From Calditrichia bacterium (GTDB lineage: Bacteria > Calditrichota > Calditrichia > RBG-13-44-9), in NCBI GenBank assembly GCA_026991005.1, contig JALXCH010000239.1, positions 1 through 21,018 of the forward strand: DNA of 21,018 bases, given 5' to 3'. A program made the position numbers and the translations under genes. The stretch's first letter is position 1. The number at the start of each line of letters is the position of its first letter. Under the pieces are notes generated by a model. The model saw nothing but the letters and a program-made list of their open reading frames with translations, searched no databases and had not been told where the DNA came from. Shown here piece after piece: positions 1 through 6,639 of the stretch.

Positions 1-1901
1 CAGATGCCTGGGCTTATTACTTTGGCGCCAGCTACACCTTGAACAAGAACAACCGTTTCGAGCTGTATGCTCTGGGTGCTCCCCAGCGTCATGGCAACAA
101 TTACTACCGCCAGAACATTGCCGCTTATAGTCATGATTTTGCCAAAAATCTGAGCGATTACGATCAGGCGGCATTCGAAAAATATCACGAAGCCGGTCGT
201 TATTTCAACCAGAACTGGGCACCGGTCGATCCCAGTTACAAAGGTAAACAATATTTTAACGGCGCTACCCACGATCGCCACGCAAGCGATTTCCTGAACG
301 AACGGGAAAACTACTATCACAAACCCATCGTAAACCTGAACTGGTACACCACCCTGAGCGAAAAACTGAACGTATTTACCACGGTGTATTATTCCGGTGG
401 TAAAGGTGGTGGTAGCGGAACTTACGGGAAAGTGTATCGTCAGGATGCCGAGGGCAATATTGGTGATGACGATTACAAATTCTATTACGGACCTTCCCCC
501 TGGCGCTGGAACTGGAACAAAACCATCGAAGTGAACCAGGCTCCGGCAGACACTTATTATGTGGATAAAAAACCGATTTACAAAGAAGACGGACAGTCCA
601 TCGGTATTTTACGGAACAGTGTCAATCAACAATGGACGGTAGGCCTTATTTCCAAGGCATACTACAAGGTAACGGATAACTTTAAACTGAACGTGGGTAT
701 TGACTGGCGTACCGCAGAAATCGAACACTTCCGTGAAGTGCGCGATCTGCTGGGTGGTCAGTACTATGTGGATTATGCGAACGATTTCGACAAAACAGAT
801 GAATCCCACAAAAAACGTCTGGGTGACAAGATTGCTTACTACTTCACCAATACCGTGGATTGGATTGGTGGTTTTGCTCAGGGAGAATACAAAGGAAAGA
901 ATTACACGGTTTATGGGATGTTCGGATATTCCGGAATTAAATACTCCCATACCAACCATTTCAAGGATGATGGTACCGGACATGAACTGGTTTTGAAACC
1001 CAATTGGATTACTGGCTTCCAGGTAAAAGGTGGTGCCAGCTATCTGATTAGCAAAAGTCTTGATGTATTTGTGAATGCCGGTTACGTGAGCAAAGTGCCC
1101 ATTTTTGATAATGTCATTAACGACCGTACCGGTACCATCGCCAAGGATCCGAAAAACGAGAAATTCTATTCTTTCGAGGGCGGTGTAAATTATTACGCTC
1201 TGAATGGCAATCTGACGACCAAATTTAATGTGTATCACACCATCTGGAACGACCGGGCATACACCCGTGGTTTTGTACTGCCTGATGGCACCGAAGGTCT
1301 CATCTTCCTGTCCGGAATGAACACGGTCCATCAGGGTGTGGAACTGGAAGGTGCTTATCGTCCGATTCGCTGGTTCCGCCTGGATGGAGCCATCTCCTTT
1401 GGTAACTGGTACTACACCGATGACGTCAATGGTCTGTACAAAGACTATAGTGGTGGTACGGGCACCGATGTGGAATATCATTACTACGTCAAAAACCTGA
1501 AGGTGGGTGACCAACCGCAAACCTCTCTGGCTCTGGGATTGAACTTCTATCCCATTAAAGGTCTCTCCTTGCAGTTAGTGGGCCGCTACTACGATCGTTA
1601 CTATGCGAATTGGGATCCGTTCTCCCGGACTGATCCAGATGATCGGAAACAGAGCTGGAAGGCTCCTTCCTACTTCGTATCCGACTTCCACGCATCCTAT
1701 GCACTGCCGTTCAATTTGGCTGGCATCAAAATGAATCTGTTCTTCCACGTATTCAACATTCTGGATGCCGAATACATTCAGGATGCTACCGACAACAGCC
1801 GCTACAATGCTTTCGATTACGATCATGATGCTGACGACGCGGAAGTGTTCTTCGGATTACCGCGCTTCTTCAACGGTGGTTTGCAGTTAGAATTGAAATA
1901 A
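1..1901 (+). CDS. TonB-dependent receptor, 5'-truncated
   Basis: This is the C-terminal part (632 residues, first complete codon at 3) of an outer-membrane TonB-dependent receptor, which would import a large ligand such as a siderophore, vitamin or glycan using TonB energy. The frame is open to the window edge with no start; the in-frame TTG at 39 is internal to barrel sequence (AWAYYFGASYTLNKNN), so it is not a start. What is visible are alternating amphipathic strands rich in Tyr, Trp and Asn, extracellular-loop-like Gly/Asp stretches, and a C-terminal strand pair containing 'FHVFNILDAEY', typical of the last barrel strands of TonB receptors. The plug domain and TonB box lie outside the window. 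The protein ends in LELK rather than the usual aromatic residue. The substrate cannot be told. It is followed by an intrinsic terminator, so it ends its transcript. The family is clear; the ligand is unknown. Confidence 0.85.
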   Translation, partial: DAWAYYFGASYTLNKNNRFELYALGAPQRHGNNYYRQNIAAYSHDFAKNLSDYDQAAFEKYHEAGRYFNQNWAPVDPSYKGKQYFNGATHDRHASDFLNERENYYHKPIVNLNWYTTLSEKLNVFTTVYYSGGKGGGSGTYGKVYRQDAEGNIGDDDYKFYYGPSPWRWNWNKTIEVNQAPADTYYVDKKPIYKEDGQSIGILRNSVNQQWTVGLISKAYYKVTDNFKLNVGIDWRTAEIEHFREVRDLLGGQYYVDYANDFDKTDESHKKRLGDKIAYYFTNTVDWIGGFAQGEYKGKNYTVYGMFGYSGIKYSHTNHFKDDGTGHELVLKPNWITGFQVKGGASYLISKSLDVFVNAGYVSKVPIFDNVINDRTGTIAKDPKNEKFYSFEGGVNYYALNGNLTTKFNVYHTIWNDRAYTRGFVLPDGTEGLIFLSGMNTVHQGVELEGAYRPIRWFRLDGAISFGNWYYTDDVNGLYKDYSGGTGTDVEYHYYVKNLKVGDQPQTSLALGLNFYPIKGLSLQLVGRYYDRYYANWDPFSRTDPDDRKQSWKAPSYFVSDFHASYALPFNLAGIKMNLFFHVFNILDAEYIQDATDNSRYNAFDYDHDADDAEVFFGLPRFFNGGLQLELK

Positions 1902-1924
1902 GCAATTTCTCATATGGTTTTACG

Positions 1925-1958
1925 AAGCCCTCTTCGATTTCGGAGAGGGCTTTTGTTT
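1925..1958 (+). terminator. intrinsic terminator after the TonB receptor
   Basis: A 9-bp perfect stem (AAGCCCTCT at 1925-1933 pairs with AGAGGGCTT at 1944-1952) encloses a 10-nt loop and runs straight into a T-rich tract (TTTTGTTTAT). It starts 24 nt after the receptor stop codon. The Shine-Dalgarno of the next gene begins only about 17 nt after the T tract, leaving little room for a separate promoter between them. Confidence 0.85.
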
Positions 1959-1987
1959 ATTGGAAGTGATAGATCGGAGAATACATC

Positions 1988-3226
1988 ATGAGATCTTTCC
2001 TGCACCGAATTTTTGTTTATTTAATTCCGGGAATAGTGTTCCTATCGGGTTCTATTTATCTTTATGCCGGGACCACTCCCTACGTGCTGCTCATTTCTTT
2101 CGACGGTTTTCGCTGGGATTATCTGGATCGCGGTCTCACTCCCCATCTGGATAGTCTCTCCGCTCGGGGCGTACGAGCCCTTTCTCTCCGTTCTACTTTC
2201 CCTTCCAAAACGTTTCCCAATCATTTATCTATTATTACGGGAATGTATCCCGAACACCACGGAATTATTCACAACCGGTTTCTGGATCCCTTTACGGGAG
2301 AAAAATATCAGGTGGGTGATACCAACTCCGTTCGGGATGCCCGCTGGTATCTGGGAGAAGCGTTGTGGGAAACAGCAGAACGGCAGGGAATCCGGACTGC
2401 CTGCTATTTCTGGCCCGGTTCGGAATTACGATTATCCTACCGGCATCCTACGTACTACGAAAAGTACGACCATCAGCGTTCCTACCGAACCCGGGTAGAT
2501 GGGGTAATTCGCTGGCTGCAACTTCCTCAAAATCAACGACCTCATTTCATCACCCTTTATTTTGACGCGACCGATACCCAGGGGCATGCTCATGGTCCCG
2601 ATGCACCGGAAACCGATGCAGCGATCCGTCGGCTGGATGAAATTTCCGGTTACTTATTCCACCGACTCAGGCACATCGGCATGCTGGATAGCATCAACAT
2701 CATCATTGTTTCTGATCATGGAATGACCACTATTCGGGGCGACCAGCTTATCAACATCGAAAAACGGTTAGATGGCTACGATTGCCTTTACCAGGGTATT
2801 GGACCGGTGATGATGATTACTCCTCCTTCCGAACAGGAAGAGGCTGTGCTTCAGGTCCTTCGGCAACATGCCCAACACTACCGGGCTTACTTGCGGAACG
2901 AAATTCCAGAATTTTACCATTTCCGGCATCATCCTTTCATTTCCCCTATTGTGGTGATTGCAGAACCCGGCTGGAGCCTGGTAACCAATGCGATGGAGCC
3001 CAAAATGAGAAAGCGCAAAGTCGGTGGGAATCATGGATACGATCCCAATTATCTGGATATGCAGGGAATTTTTCTGGCTGCGGGTCCGGCGTTTAAATCC
3101 GGTTACCGCACCGGTACTCTGTGGAATATCGATATTTACCCGTTGATTTGCCACATCCTGGGCATTATGCCCCGGCAAAATATCGATGGTAAACTGGAGC
3201 GGATTGCTTTTATTCTTCGGGAGTAA
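1988..3226 (+). CDS. Exported NPP-family phosphodiesterase / nucleotide pyrophosphatase
   Basis: This 412-residue protein belongs to the alkaline-phosphatase-superfamily ectonucleotide pyrophosphatase/phosphodiesterases, which cleave phosphodiester or pyrophosphate bonds with two metal ions and a Thr nucleophile. Residues 1-28 form a basic then hydrophobic signal or anchor segment, so it should act in the periplasm or at the surface. The whole metal site is visible: D39 (SFDGFR), nucleophile T75 (SKTFPNH), D196 and H200 (DTQGHAHGP), D243 and H244 (SDHGM) and H349 (GNHGYDP). The protein is therefore predicted active, with a length normal for bacterial members. The ATG at 1988 has CGGAGA at 1975-1980, seven bases upstream. 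It follows the receptor's terminator closely. The true substrate (nucleotide, phospholipid or sugar-nucleotide) is not readable. Family confidence is high. Confidence 0.9.
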   Translation: MRSFLHRIFVYLIPGIVFLSGSIYLYAGTTPYVLLISFDGFRWDYLDRGLTPHLDSLSARGVRALSLRSTFPSKTFPNHLSIITGMYPEHHGIIHNRFLDPFTGEKYQVGDTNSVRDARWYLGEALWETAERQGIRTACYFWPGSELRLSYRHPTYYEKYDHQRSYRTRVDGVIRWLQLPQNQRPHFITLYFDATDTQGHAHGPDAPETDAAIRRLDEISGYLFHRLRHIGMLDSINIIIVSDHGMTTIRGDQLINIEKRLDGYDCLYQGIGPVMMITPPSEQEEAVLQVLRQHAQHYRAYLRNEIPEFYHFRHHPFISPIVVIAEPGWSLVTNAMEPKMRKRKVGGNHGYDPNYLDMQGIFLAAGPAFKSGYRTGTLWNIDIYPLICHILGIMPRQNIDGKLERIAFILRE

Positions 3227-3240
3227 TTCACGTGAATTAC
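3223..3240. repeat. 18-bp perfect palindrome across the stop codon of the phosphodiesterase gene
   Basis: GTAATTCACGTGAATTAC is a perfect inverted repeat (GTAATTCAC / GTGAATTAC) whose left arm includes the TAA stop at 3224-3226. No T tract follows, so it is not a standard intrinsic terminator. It could be a protein-binding site or an mRNA 3'-end stabilising hairpin. Confidence 0.6.
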
Positions 3241-3366
3241 CGGAGATTGTAAAGAACAAACTTTCATCCTGCGTTATGGGAGGCATTGCAGGTTTACTGG
3301 AAGGGAGGGTAATTTGCAGGTTAAAAATGTTTTTAGAGATTACGGAATCGATTAGGCAAATATTTG

Positions 3367-3394
3367 GGTGTGCAATCTAAAGATTGCGTTACAA
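3367..3394. repeat. Palindromic repeat, copy 1
   Basis: A 28-bp unit with core GCAATCTAAAGATTGC (7-bp arms around AA) is flanked by GGTGT on the left and GTTACAA on the right. It differs from copy 2 at only two positions. Outside the core, the changed bases would form U-G and G-U wobble pairs in plus-strand RNA, so the hairpin is retained. Confidence 0.75.
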
Positions 3395-3435
3395 AGCATT
3401 CGGCGAAGATTGAGTAACAAGACCAGTGTTTGCCA

Positions 3436-3463
3436 GGTGCGCAATCTAAAGATTGCGCTACAA
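3436..3463. repeat. Palindromic repeat, copy 2
   Basis: The second copy of the 28-bp unit lies 69 bp downstream of the first in the same orientation: GGTGC, then the core GCAATCTAAAGATTGC, then GCTACAA. Here the arms extend to 9 bp each (GCGCAATCT / AGATTGCGC). It may be a REP-like or miniature mobile element scattered in the genome; that is inference from two copies. Confidence 0.75.
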
Positions 3464-3491
3464 CCGTCCCAACAGCGTAAACAAATCCGAT

Positions 3492-3530
3492 AAAAAACCC
3501 CGGGTCGAACTCACATGGTTCTTCCCGGGG
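3492..3530 (-). terminator. Intrinsic terminator of the DUF5320 gene
   Basis: Read on the minus strand, CCCCGGG (complement of 3524-3530) pairs with CCCGGGG (complement of 3498-3504), with an inner 4-bp stem (3507-3510 with 3518-3521). A run of six T follows (complement of 3492-3497). This is a strong, GC-rich terminator about 40 nt after the DUF5320 stop codon. A second small hairpin (CCACCG 3537-3542 / CGGTGG 3552-3557) sits between the two. Confidence 0.8.
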
Positions 3531-3568
3531 CGAAGCCCACCGTCCGCTCTTCGGTGGTTAAGTAAGAT

Positions 3569-3850
3569 TCAGGAATCCTGTTTCTGGCTTAATTCATCCA
3601 GCCGTCGTCGAATTTCCTGCAGTTCTCTTTCCAGCCAATTTTGTCGATTTTCCAGCCACACACGCTCGTCCTCAGCGCTAAACCAGGGGGGTACAAATTC
3701 AGCGCGATAGGCGTAACCCGGAAATATCCAGGGTGCTCCAGACCACCACCAACCACGTCCCCAACCCCAGCCACGTCCGTAGCCATACCAACCGCGTCCC
3801 CAGAAACCGGGGCCCCAACCTAATGGTCCTGTTCCATCGCCCCACGGCAT
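3569..3850 (-). CDS. Trp/Gly-rich DUF5320-type small protein
   Basis: This 93-residue protein has the DUF5320 layout: an N-terminal 'MPxGDGTGPxGxGPG' stretch, a Gly-rich segment, then a short charged coiled coil. Residues 1-46 hold 16 Gly and 10 Trp, in patterns such as GWGPGFWGRGWYGYGRGW. Residues about 59-90 (EDERVWLENRQNWLERELQEIRRRLDEL) form an amphipathic helix likely to oligomerise. There is no Cys, signal peptide or membrane span. The start is set by a textbook AGGAGG (complement of 3858-3863), seven bases before the ATG, which predicts strong translation. It is monocistronic, with its own terminator. The function of DUF5320 proteins is not established, although members are often found near iron-molybdenum-cofactor or metal-handling genes; none is adjacent here. 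The Trp content is unusually high. Confidence 0.75.
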   Translation of the reverse strand: MPWGDGTGPLGWGPGFWGRGWYGYGRGWGWGRGWWWSGAPWIFPGYAYRAEFVPPWFSAEDERVWLENRQNWLERELQEIRRRLDELSQKQDS

Positions 3851-4036
3851 CGTCTTTCCTCCTCTGTTGATTCGATTTTTAGTTTACCTAAAACCTTCTA
3901 CATATAATTAAGTGACGGGAAAGTCCGAAAAGTTTCACACGATTTTAATTTTTATAGCACACCAACCGCTTTCTTTTGCAGAGCATTTCACACACTCTCA
4001 AGAATGGAAATTATTAAGCAAAAAACCGTTAATTTC

Positions 4037-5305
4037 TTAATTTATTTCAATATTTCGGGTGGGTTTTAACCGAAAACTCAGATACGTGGCTACTACGAGA
4101 ATAGCCGTTTCCAGGAGAAACAGGTGGGCATATCCGATGCGATTCACCAGCATTCCGCCCAATAATGGAAAAAGCACCGTGGGCAACATCACAAAATTTT
4201 TAAGTCCCACATATACTGCCACCTCCTCGCGAGGAGCAATCTCCAGCAAATAGTTGGCGGTAGCAATATTCATCCCTCGCATGGTGGCACCGATAAAGAA
4301 AAAGACCAGGGCAAAAAGAATGGGATGCCATAGTGGTAGCACCAACGCCAGCAAAGGGGTCACGGTACTGACCAGAGCAATGGCAATGATAACGGGGCGA
4401 AAACGAAAGAGATCGCCCATCCAACCCCAGAGGGGGCCGGAGACAATCTCTCCCACTACCTGAAGCACCACAAACAAACCCAGAGTTGCTTCCGGAAGTG
4501 CCAGAGAACGGCGGGCGTAAAGTGCGTAAAACGGCATGGCCAGAAAAGTCGAGCTCAAGAAAAATTCGGCCAGAACCAATCGCACAAAATAGGGATTGTC
4601 GCTAATAAGGTGAAGGTAACTGCGCCAGTGCAATTTCCGACGTACCGGTTTGCTCCCGGGGTCCCGAATCATGCTAAAGCCTGCAAACGCCACCACAAAT
4701 GCCGAAGCAGCCATTAAAAACAGCAGGGCGTAATTGTAAGGGAAAGCAATATTACTGCGCAGCACCCGACTGGTCATCCAGCCGGCCAGGGTTCCCAGAA
4801 TTCCTCCCACAAAATAGCGCCATCCCATTAAGCGTCCCCGCAGGCCGGTGGGAATGATTTGCGAGAACAGGTGGTAATAGCTCACGTTCCCCACCCCGCC
4901 CATCACAAAAAAGAGCATCAGCAGGGAGAGGAAAATGCTTACCAGCGCAGCAGGATGGGATGTACCCAGCCAGAAAGTAAGTAGAGCAATAATTAGCCAG
5001 CTTGCTCCCCGGGTAGCAATAGCCAGTTGCACGAATATCTTTTTACGGGGATAACGCTGTACGAACCAGCCTGCAAATGGTTGGGGCAAAATGGTTCCCA
5101 CCCGATAGGCGGTAAAAAGCAATCCCGATAAGAAATTGGAGCCGGTGAGCAAAAAGATAAAGCTGGTTTGTACCGTAGTAATCTGGGTAAAGGCATTTGC
5201 CACGCTCAGAAAAATGCCATGCAAAAAGAAGCCCTGAATACCGCGCACCAGAATTTCGTTATCGGCCTGCGCACCCAACCATTTTCTCAACCAGCGTTTT
5301 ATCAT
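4037..5305 (-). CDS. Major facilitator superfamily transporter
   Basis: This is a 422-residue integral membrane protein with about 12 hydrophobic segments, typical of MFS secondary transporters. The loop 2-3 signature appears as GWFVQRYPRKK at 79-89 and its repeat in the second half as GWMGDLFRFRP at 294-304; a basic central loop (about 213-228) divides the two six-helix halves. A longer reading begins at a TTG at 5398 but adds 31 non-conserved residues. The ATG at 5305, preceded on its own strand by a G-rich GGGGAAGCG, opens directly on a basic N-terminus (MIKRWLRKW) and is preferred; an ATG at 5329 is an alternative. The gene is divergent from the threonine aldolase and shares a short promoter region with it. 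The substrate is not identifiable; the drug-efflux, sugar-phosphate and peptide subfamilies could not be separated. Confidence 0.85.
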   Translation of the reverse strand: MIKRWLRKWLGAQADNEILVRGIQGFFLHGIFLSVANAFTQITTVQTSFIFLLTGSNFLSGLLFTAYRVGTILPQPFAGWFVQRYPRKKIFVQLAIATRGASWLIIALLTFWLGTSHPAALVSIFLSLLMLFFVMGGVGNVSYYHLFSQIIPTGLRGRLMGWRYFVGGILGTLAGWMTSRVLRSNIAFPYNYALLFLMAASAFVVAFAGFSMIRDPGSKPVRRKLHWRSYLHLISDNPYFVRLVLAEFFLSSTFLAMPFYALYARRSLALPEATLGLFVVLQVVGEIVSGPLWGWMGDLFRFRPVIIAIALVSTVTPLLALVLPLWHPILFALVFFFIGATMRGMNIATANYLLEIAPREEVAVYVGLKNFVMLPTVLFPLLGGMLVNRIGYAHLFLLETAILVVATYLSFRLKPTRNIEIN

Positions 5306-5445
5306 CGCTTCCCCGGATGCAATTGACATAGATTGGATTACACATTTCGGGAAGAGATACGCATCATTTAAAAAATTGGGGTTGTGTTTATCGCACAAAT
5401 GTGTTCATTTACACCAAGATTGCGTCCGATTTCCCGGTGAATCGC

Positions 5446-5474
5446 TTGCTTTTTTCCCGGGAACATCCTATTTT
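5446..5474 (+). promoter_or_regulatory. Candidate promoter of the threonine aldolase gene
   Basis: TTGCTT (5446-5451), a 17-nt spacer and TATTTT (5469-5474) match a sigma-70-like promoter loosely (3/6 and 4/6) with ideal spacing. Transcription would start near 5482, just before the ribosome binding site AAGGGA and the ATG at 5497. The spacer contains the 10-bp palindrome TTCCCGGGAA (5454-5463), a possible operator. No experimental support. Confidence 0.35.
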
Positions 5475-5496
5475 GCAGTCAAAAAGGGATGCCCGA

Positions 5497-6525
5497 ATGA
5501 TTGACTTTCGCAGCGATACCATCACGCGCCCGACCCCGGAAATGCGACAGGTTATGGCTCAGGCCGAAGTGGGAGACGACGTGTTTGGCGACGATCCCAC
5601 AGTAAATCGTCTGCAGGAGATGATGGCAGAAATGTGCGGGAAGCAGGCAGCGTTGTTTGTCCCCAGTGGAACCATGGGCAATCAGGTGTCCCTGAAAACT
5701 CACACCGTTCCCGGCGATGAGATTATCGTTGAGCGCAACGCCCACATTTTTAATTACGAAAGCGGTTCTCCCGGTATGCTCTCCGGAGTGCAGGTTTACC
5801 CCATTGAAGGCGACAAAGGCGTGATTACTGCCGAACAGATTGCAGGAGCGATACGTCCCGACAACATTCACCATCCCACCACCCGTTTAATTTGCCTGGA
5901 GAACACTCACAATCGGGCCGGTGGAACGATTTTCCCCATGTCAGAGATTCAGCGCATCCACGCGCTGGCACGGGAGCATAATATCGCTTTGCACCTGGAT
6001 GGTGCCCGATTGTGGAATGCTTCCGTGGCAACGGGCATCCCGTTAAAAGAATATTGCCGGTATTTCGACTCCGTACAACTTTGCTTTTCCAAAGGGCTGG
6101 GTGCTCCCATTGGTTCCATCATTGTGGGGGATGCGGATTTTATCGAGCGGGCACGTTACTTTCGCAAAGCGTTTGGTGGGGGTATGCGGCAGGTGGGTAT
6201 TCTGGCGGCAGGAGCCATATACGCTGTGGAGCATCACTTCCAGCGATTAGCCGAAGACCATCGGCGGGCACGACGCCTGGCCGAAGCCATCGCCGAACTC
6301 CCCGGCGTTTCCATCGATCTCGATACGGTTCAAACCAATATCGTGATTTTTGAGTTCGGTACCGCTTACCTTTCGGCAGAAGAATTTGTACAGAAACTTC
6401 GGCAACAGCACATTTTGATGATTCATTTTGGCACAGCGAAAATTCGCGCCGTAACCCATTTGCACATCACCGACGAAGATATCGAAACCACCATCTCTGC
6501 CATGCTGCGGATTTTAACATCCTGA
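5497..6525 (+). CDS. ltaE: Low-specificity L-threonine aldolase
   Basis: This 342-residue PLP enzyme (fold type I) should split L-threonine or L-allo-threonine into glycine and acetaldehyde in the cytosol. Visible signatures are the N-terminal DFRSDTITRPTPEMR, the phosphate-binding SGTMGNQ (57-63), H83 that stacks on PLP (RNAHIF), LHLDGAR with D168 contacting the pyridine nitrogen and R171, and the Schiff-base lysine K199 in CFSKGLGAPIGS. Length matches the family (about 333-345). The frame is open back to a GTG at 5401, but the ATG at 5497 has AAGGGA upstream and starts exactly where family members start (MIDFRSDT). A likely promoter lies inside the unneeded extension. It is transcribed divergently from the MFS gene and is 110 bp upstream of trkA. 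Assignment is very secure; substrate stereopreference cannot be read. Confidence 0.93.
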   Translation: MIDFRSDTITRPTPEMRQVMAQAEVGDDVFGDDPTVNRLQEMMAEMCGKQAALFVPSGTMGNQVSLKTHTVPGDEIIVERNAHIFNYESGSPGMLSGVQVYPIEGDKGVITAEQIAGAIRPDNIHHPTTRLICLENTHNRAGGTIFPMSEIQRIHALAREHNIALHLDGARLWNASVATGIPLKEYCRYFDSVQLCFSKGLGAPIGSIIVGDADFIERARYFRKAFGGGMRQVGILAAGAIYAVEHHFQRLAEDHRRARRLAEAIAELPGVSIDLDTVQTNIVIFEFGTAYLSAEEFVQKLRQQHILMIHFGTAKIRAVTHLHITDEDIETTISAMLRILTS

Positions 6526-6564
6526 TATTTGAACCAGAAAAATAAGTAAGGCAATTTTTAGCCT

Positions 6565-6639
6565 ATGTATGAACCAATTGCTTTGTTCCAGCAAAGCGAC
6601 GGTAATTCAGGAGTCATGAAAAAGATGAAAGCGCTATGA
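6565..6639 (+). other. Possible leader ORF coupled to trkA
   Basis: An ATG at 6565 opens a 24-codon frame (MYEPIALFQQ... ending MKKMKAL) whose TGA (6637-6639) overlaps the trkA start codon as ATGA. Inside it, GGAG (6610-6613) precedes in-frame ATGs at 6616 and 6625, so a shorter 7- or 4-codon version is also possible. A hairpin, GCTTTG (6580-6585) / CAAAGC (6592-6597), lies inside it. trkA itself has no good ribosome binding site at normal spacing, so translational coupling is plausible. No peptide evidence exists. Confidence 0.3.

Larger units (their letters stand above)
3227..3568. other. 342-bp intergenic region without a supportable gene
   Basis: This gap between the phosphodiesterase gene and the DUF5320 gene (which converge on it) contains one arm of the 18-bp palindrome, two copies of a palindromic repeat (3367-3394 and 3436-3463), and a strong hairpin with an A tract that acts as a minus-strand terminator. 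Short open frames in it show no recognisable protein and no good ribosome binding site. Confidence 0.6.

Noticed and set aside
3367..3463. CRISPR-like array from the two direct repeats
   Set aside because: Only two units with a single 41-bp gap, and no cas gene nearby; the palindromic form fits a dispersed repeat better.
5306..5398. Longer N-terminus of the MFS transporter from a TTG
   Set aside because: Rare start codon and 31 residues unlike any MFS N-terminus; the ATG at 5305 fits the basic start of the first helix.
5401..5496. GTG-started extension of threonine aldolase
   Set aside because: Family proteins begin at MIDFRSDT; a ribosome binding site and a likely promoter lie within the extension.
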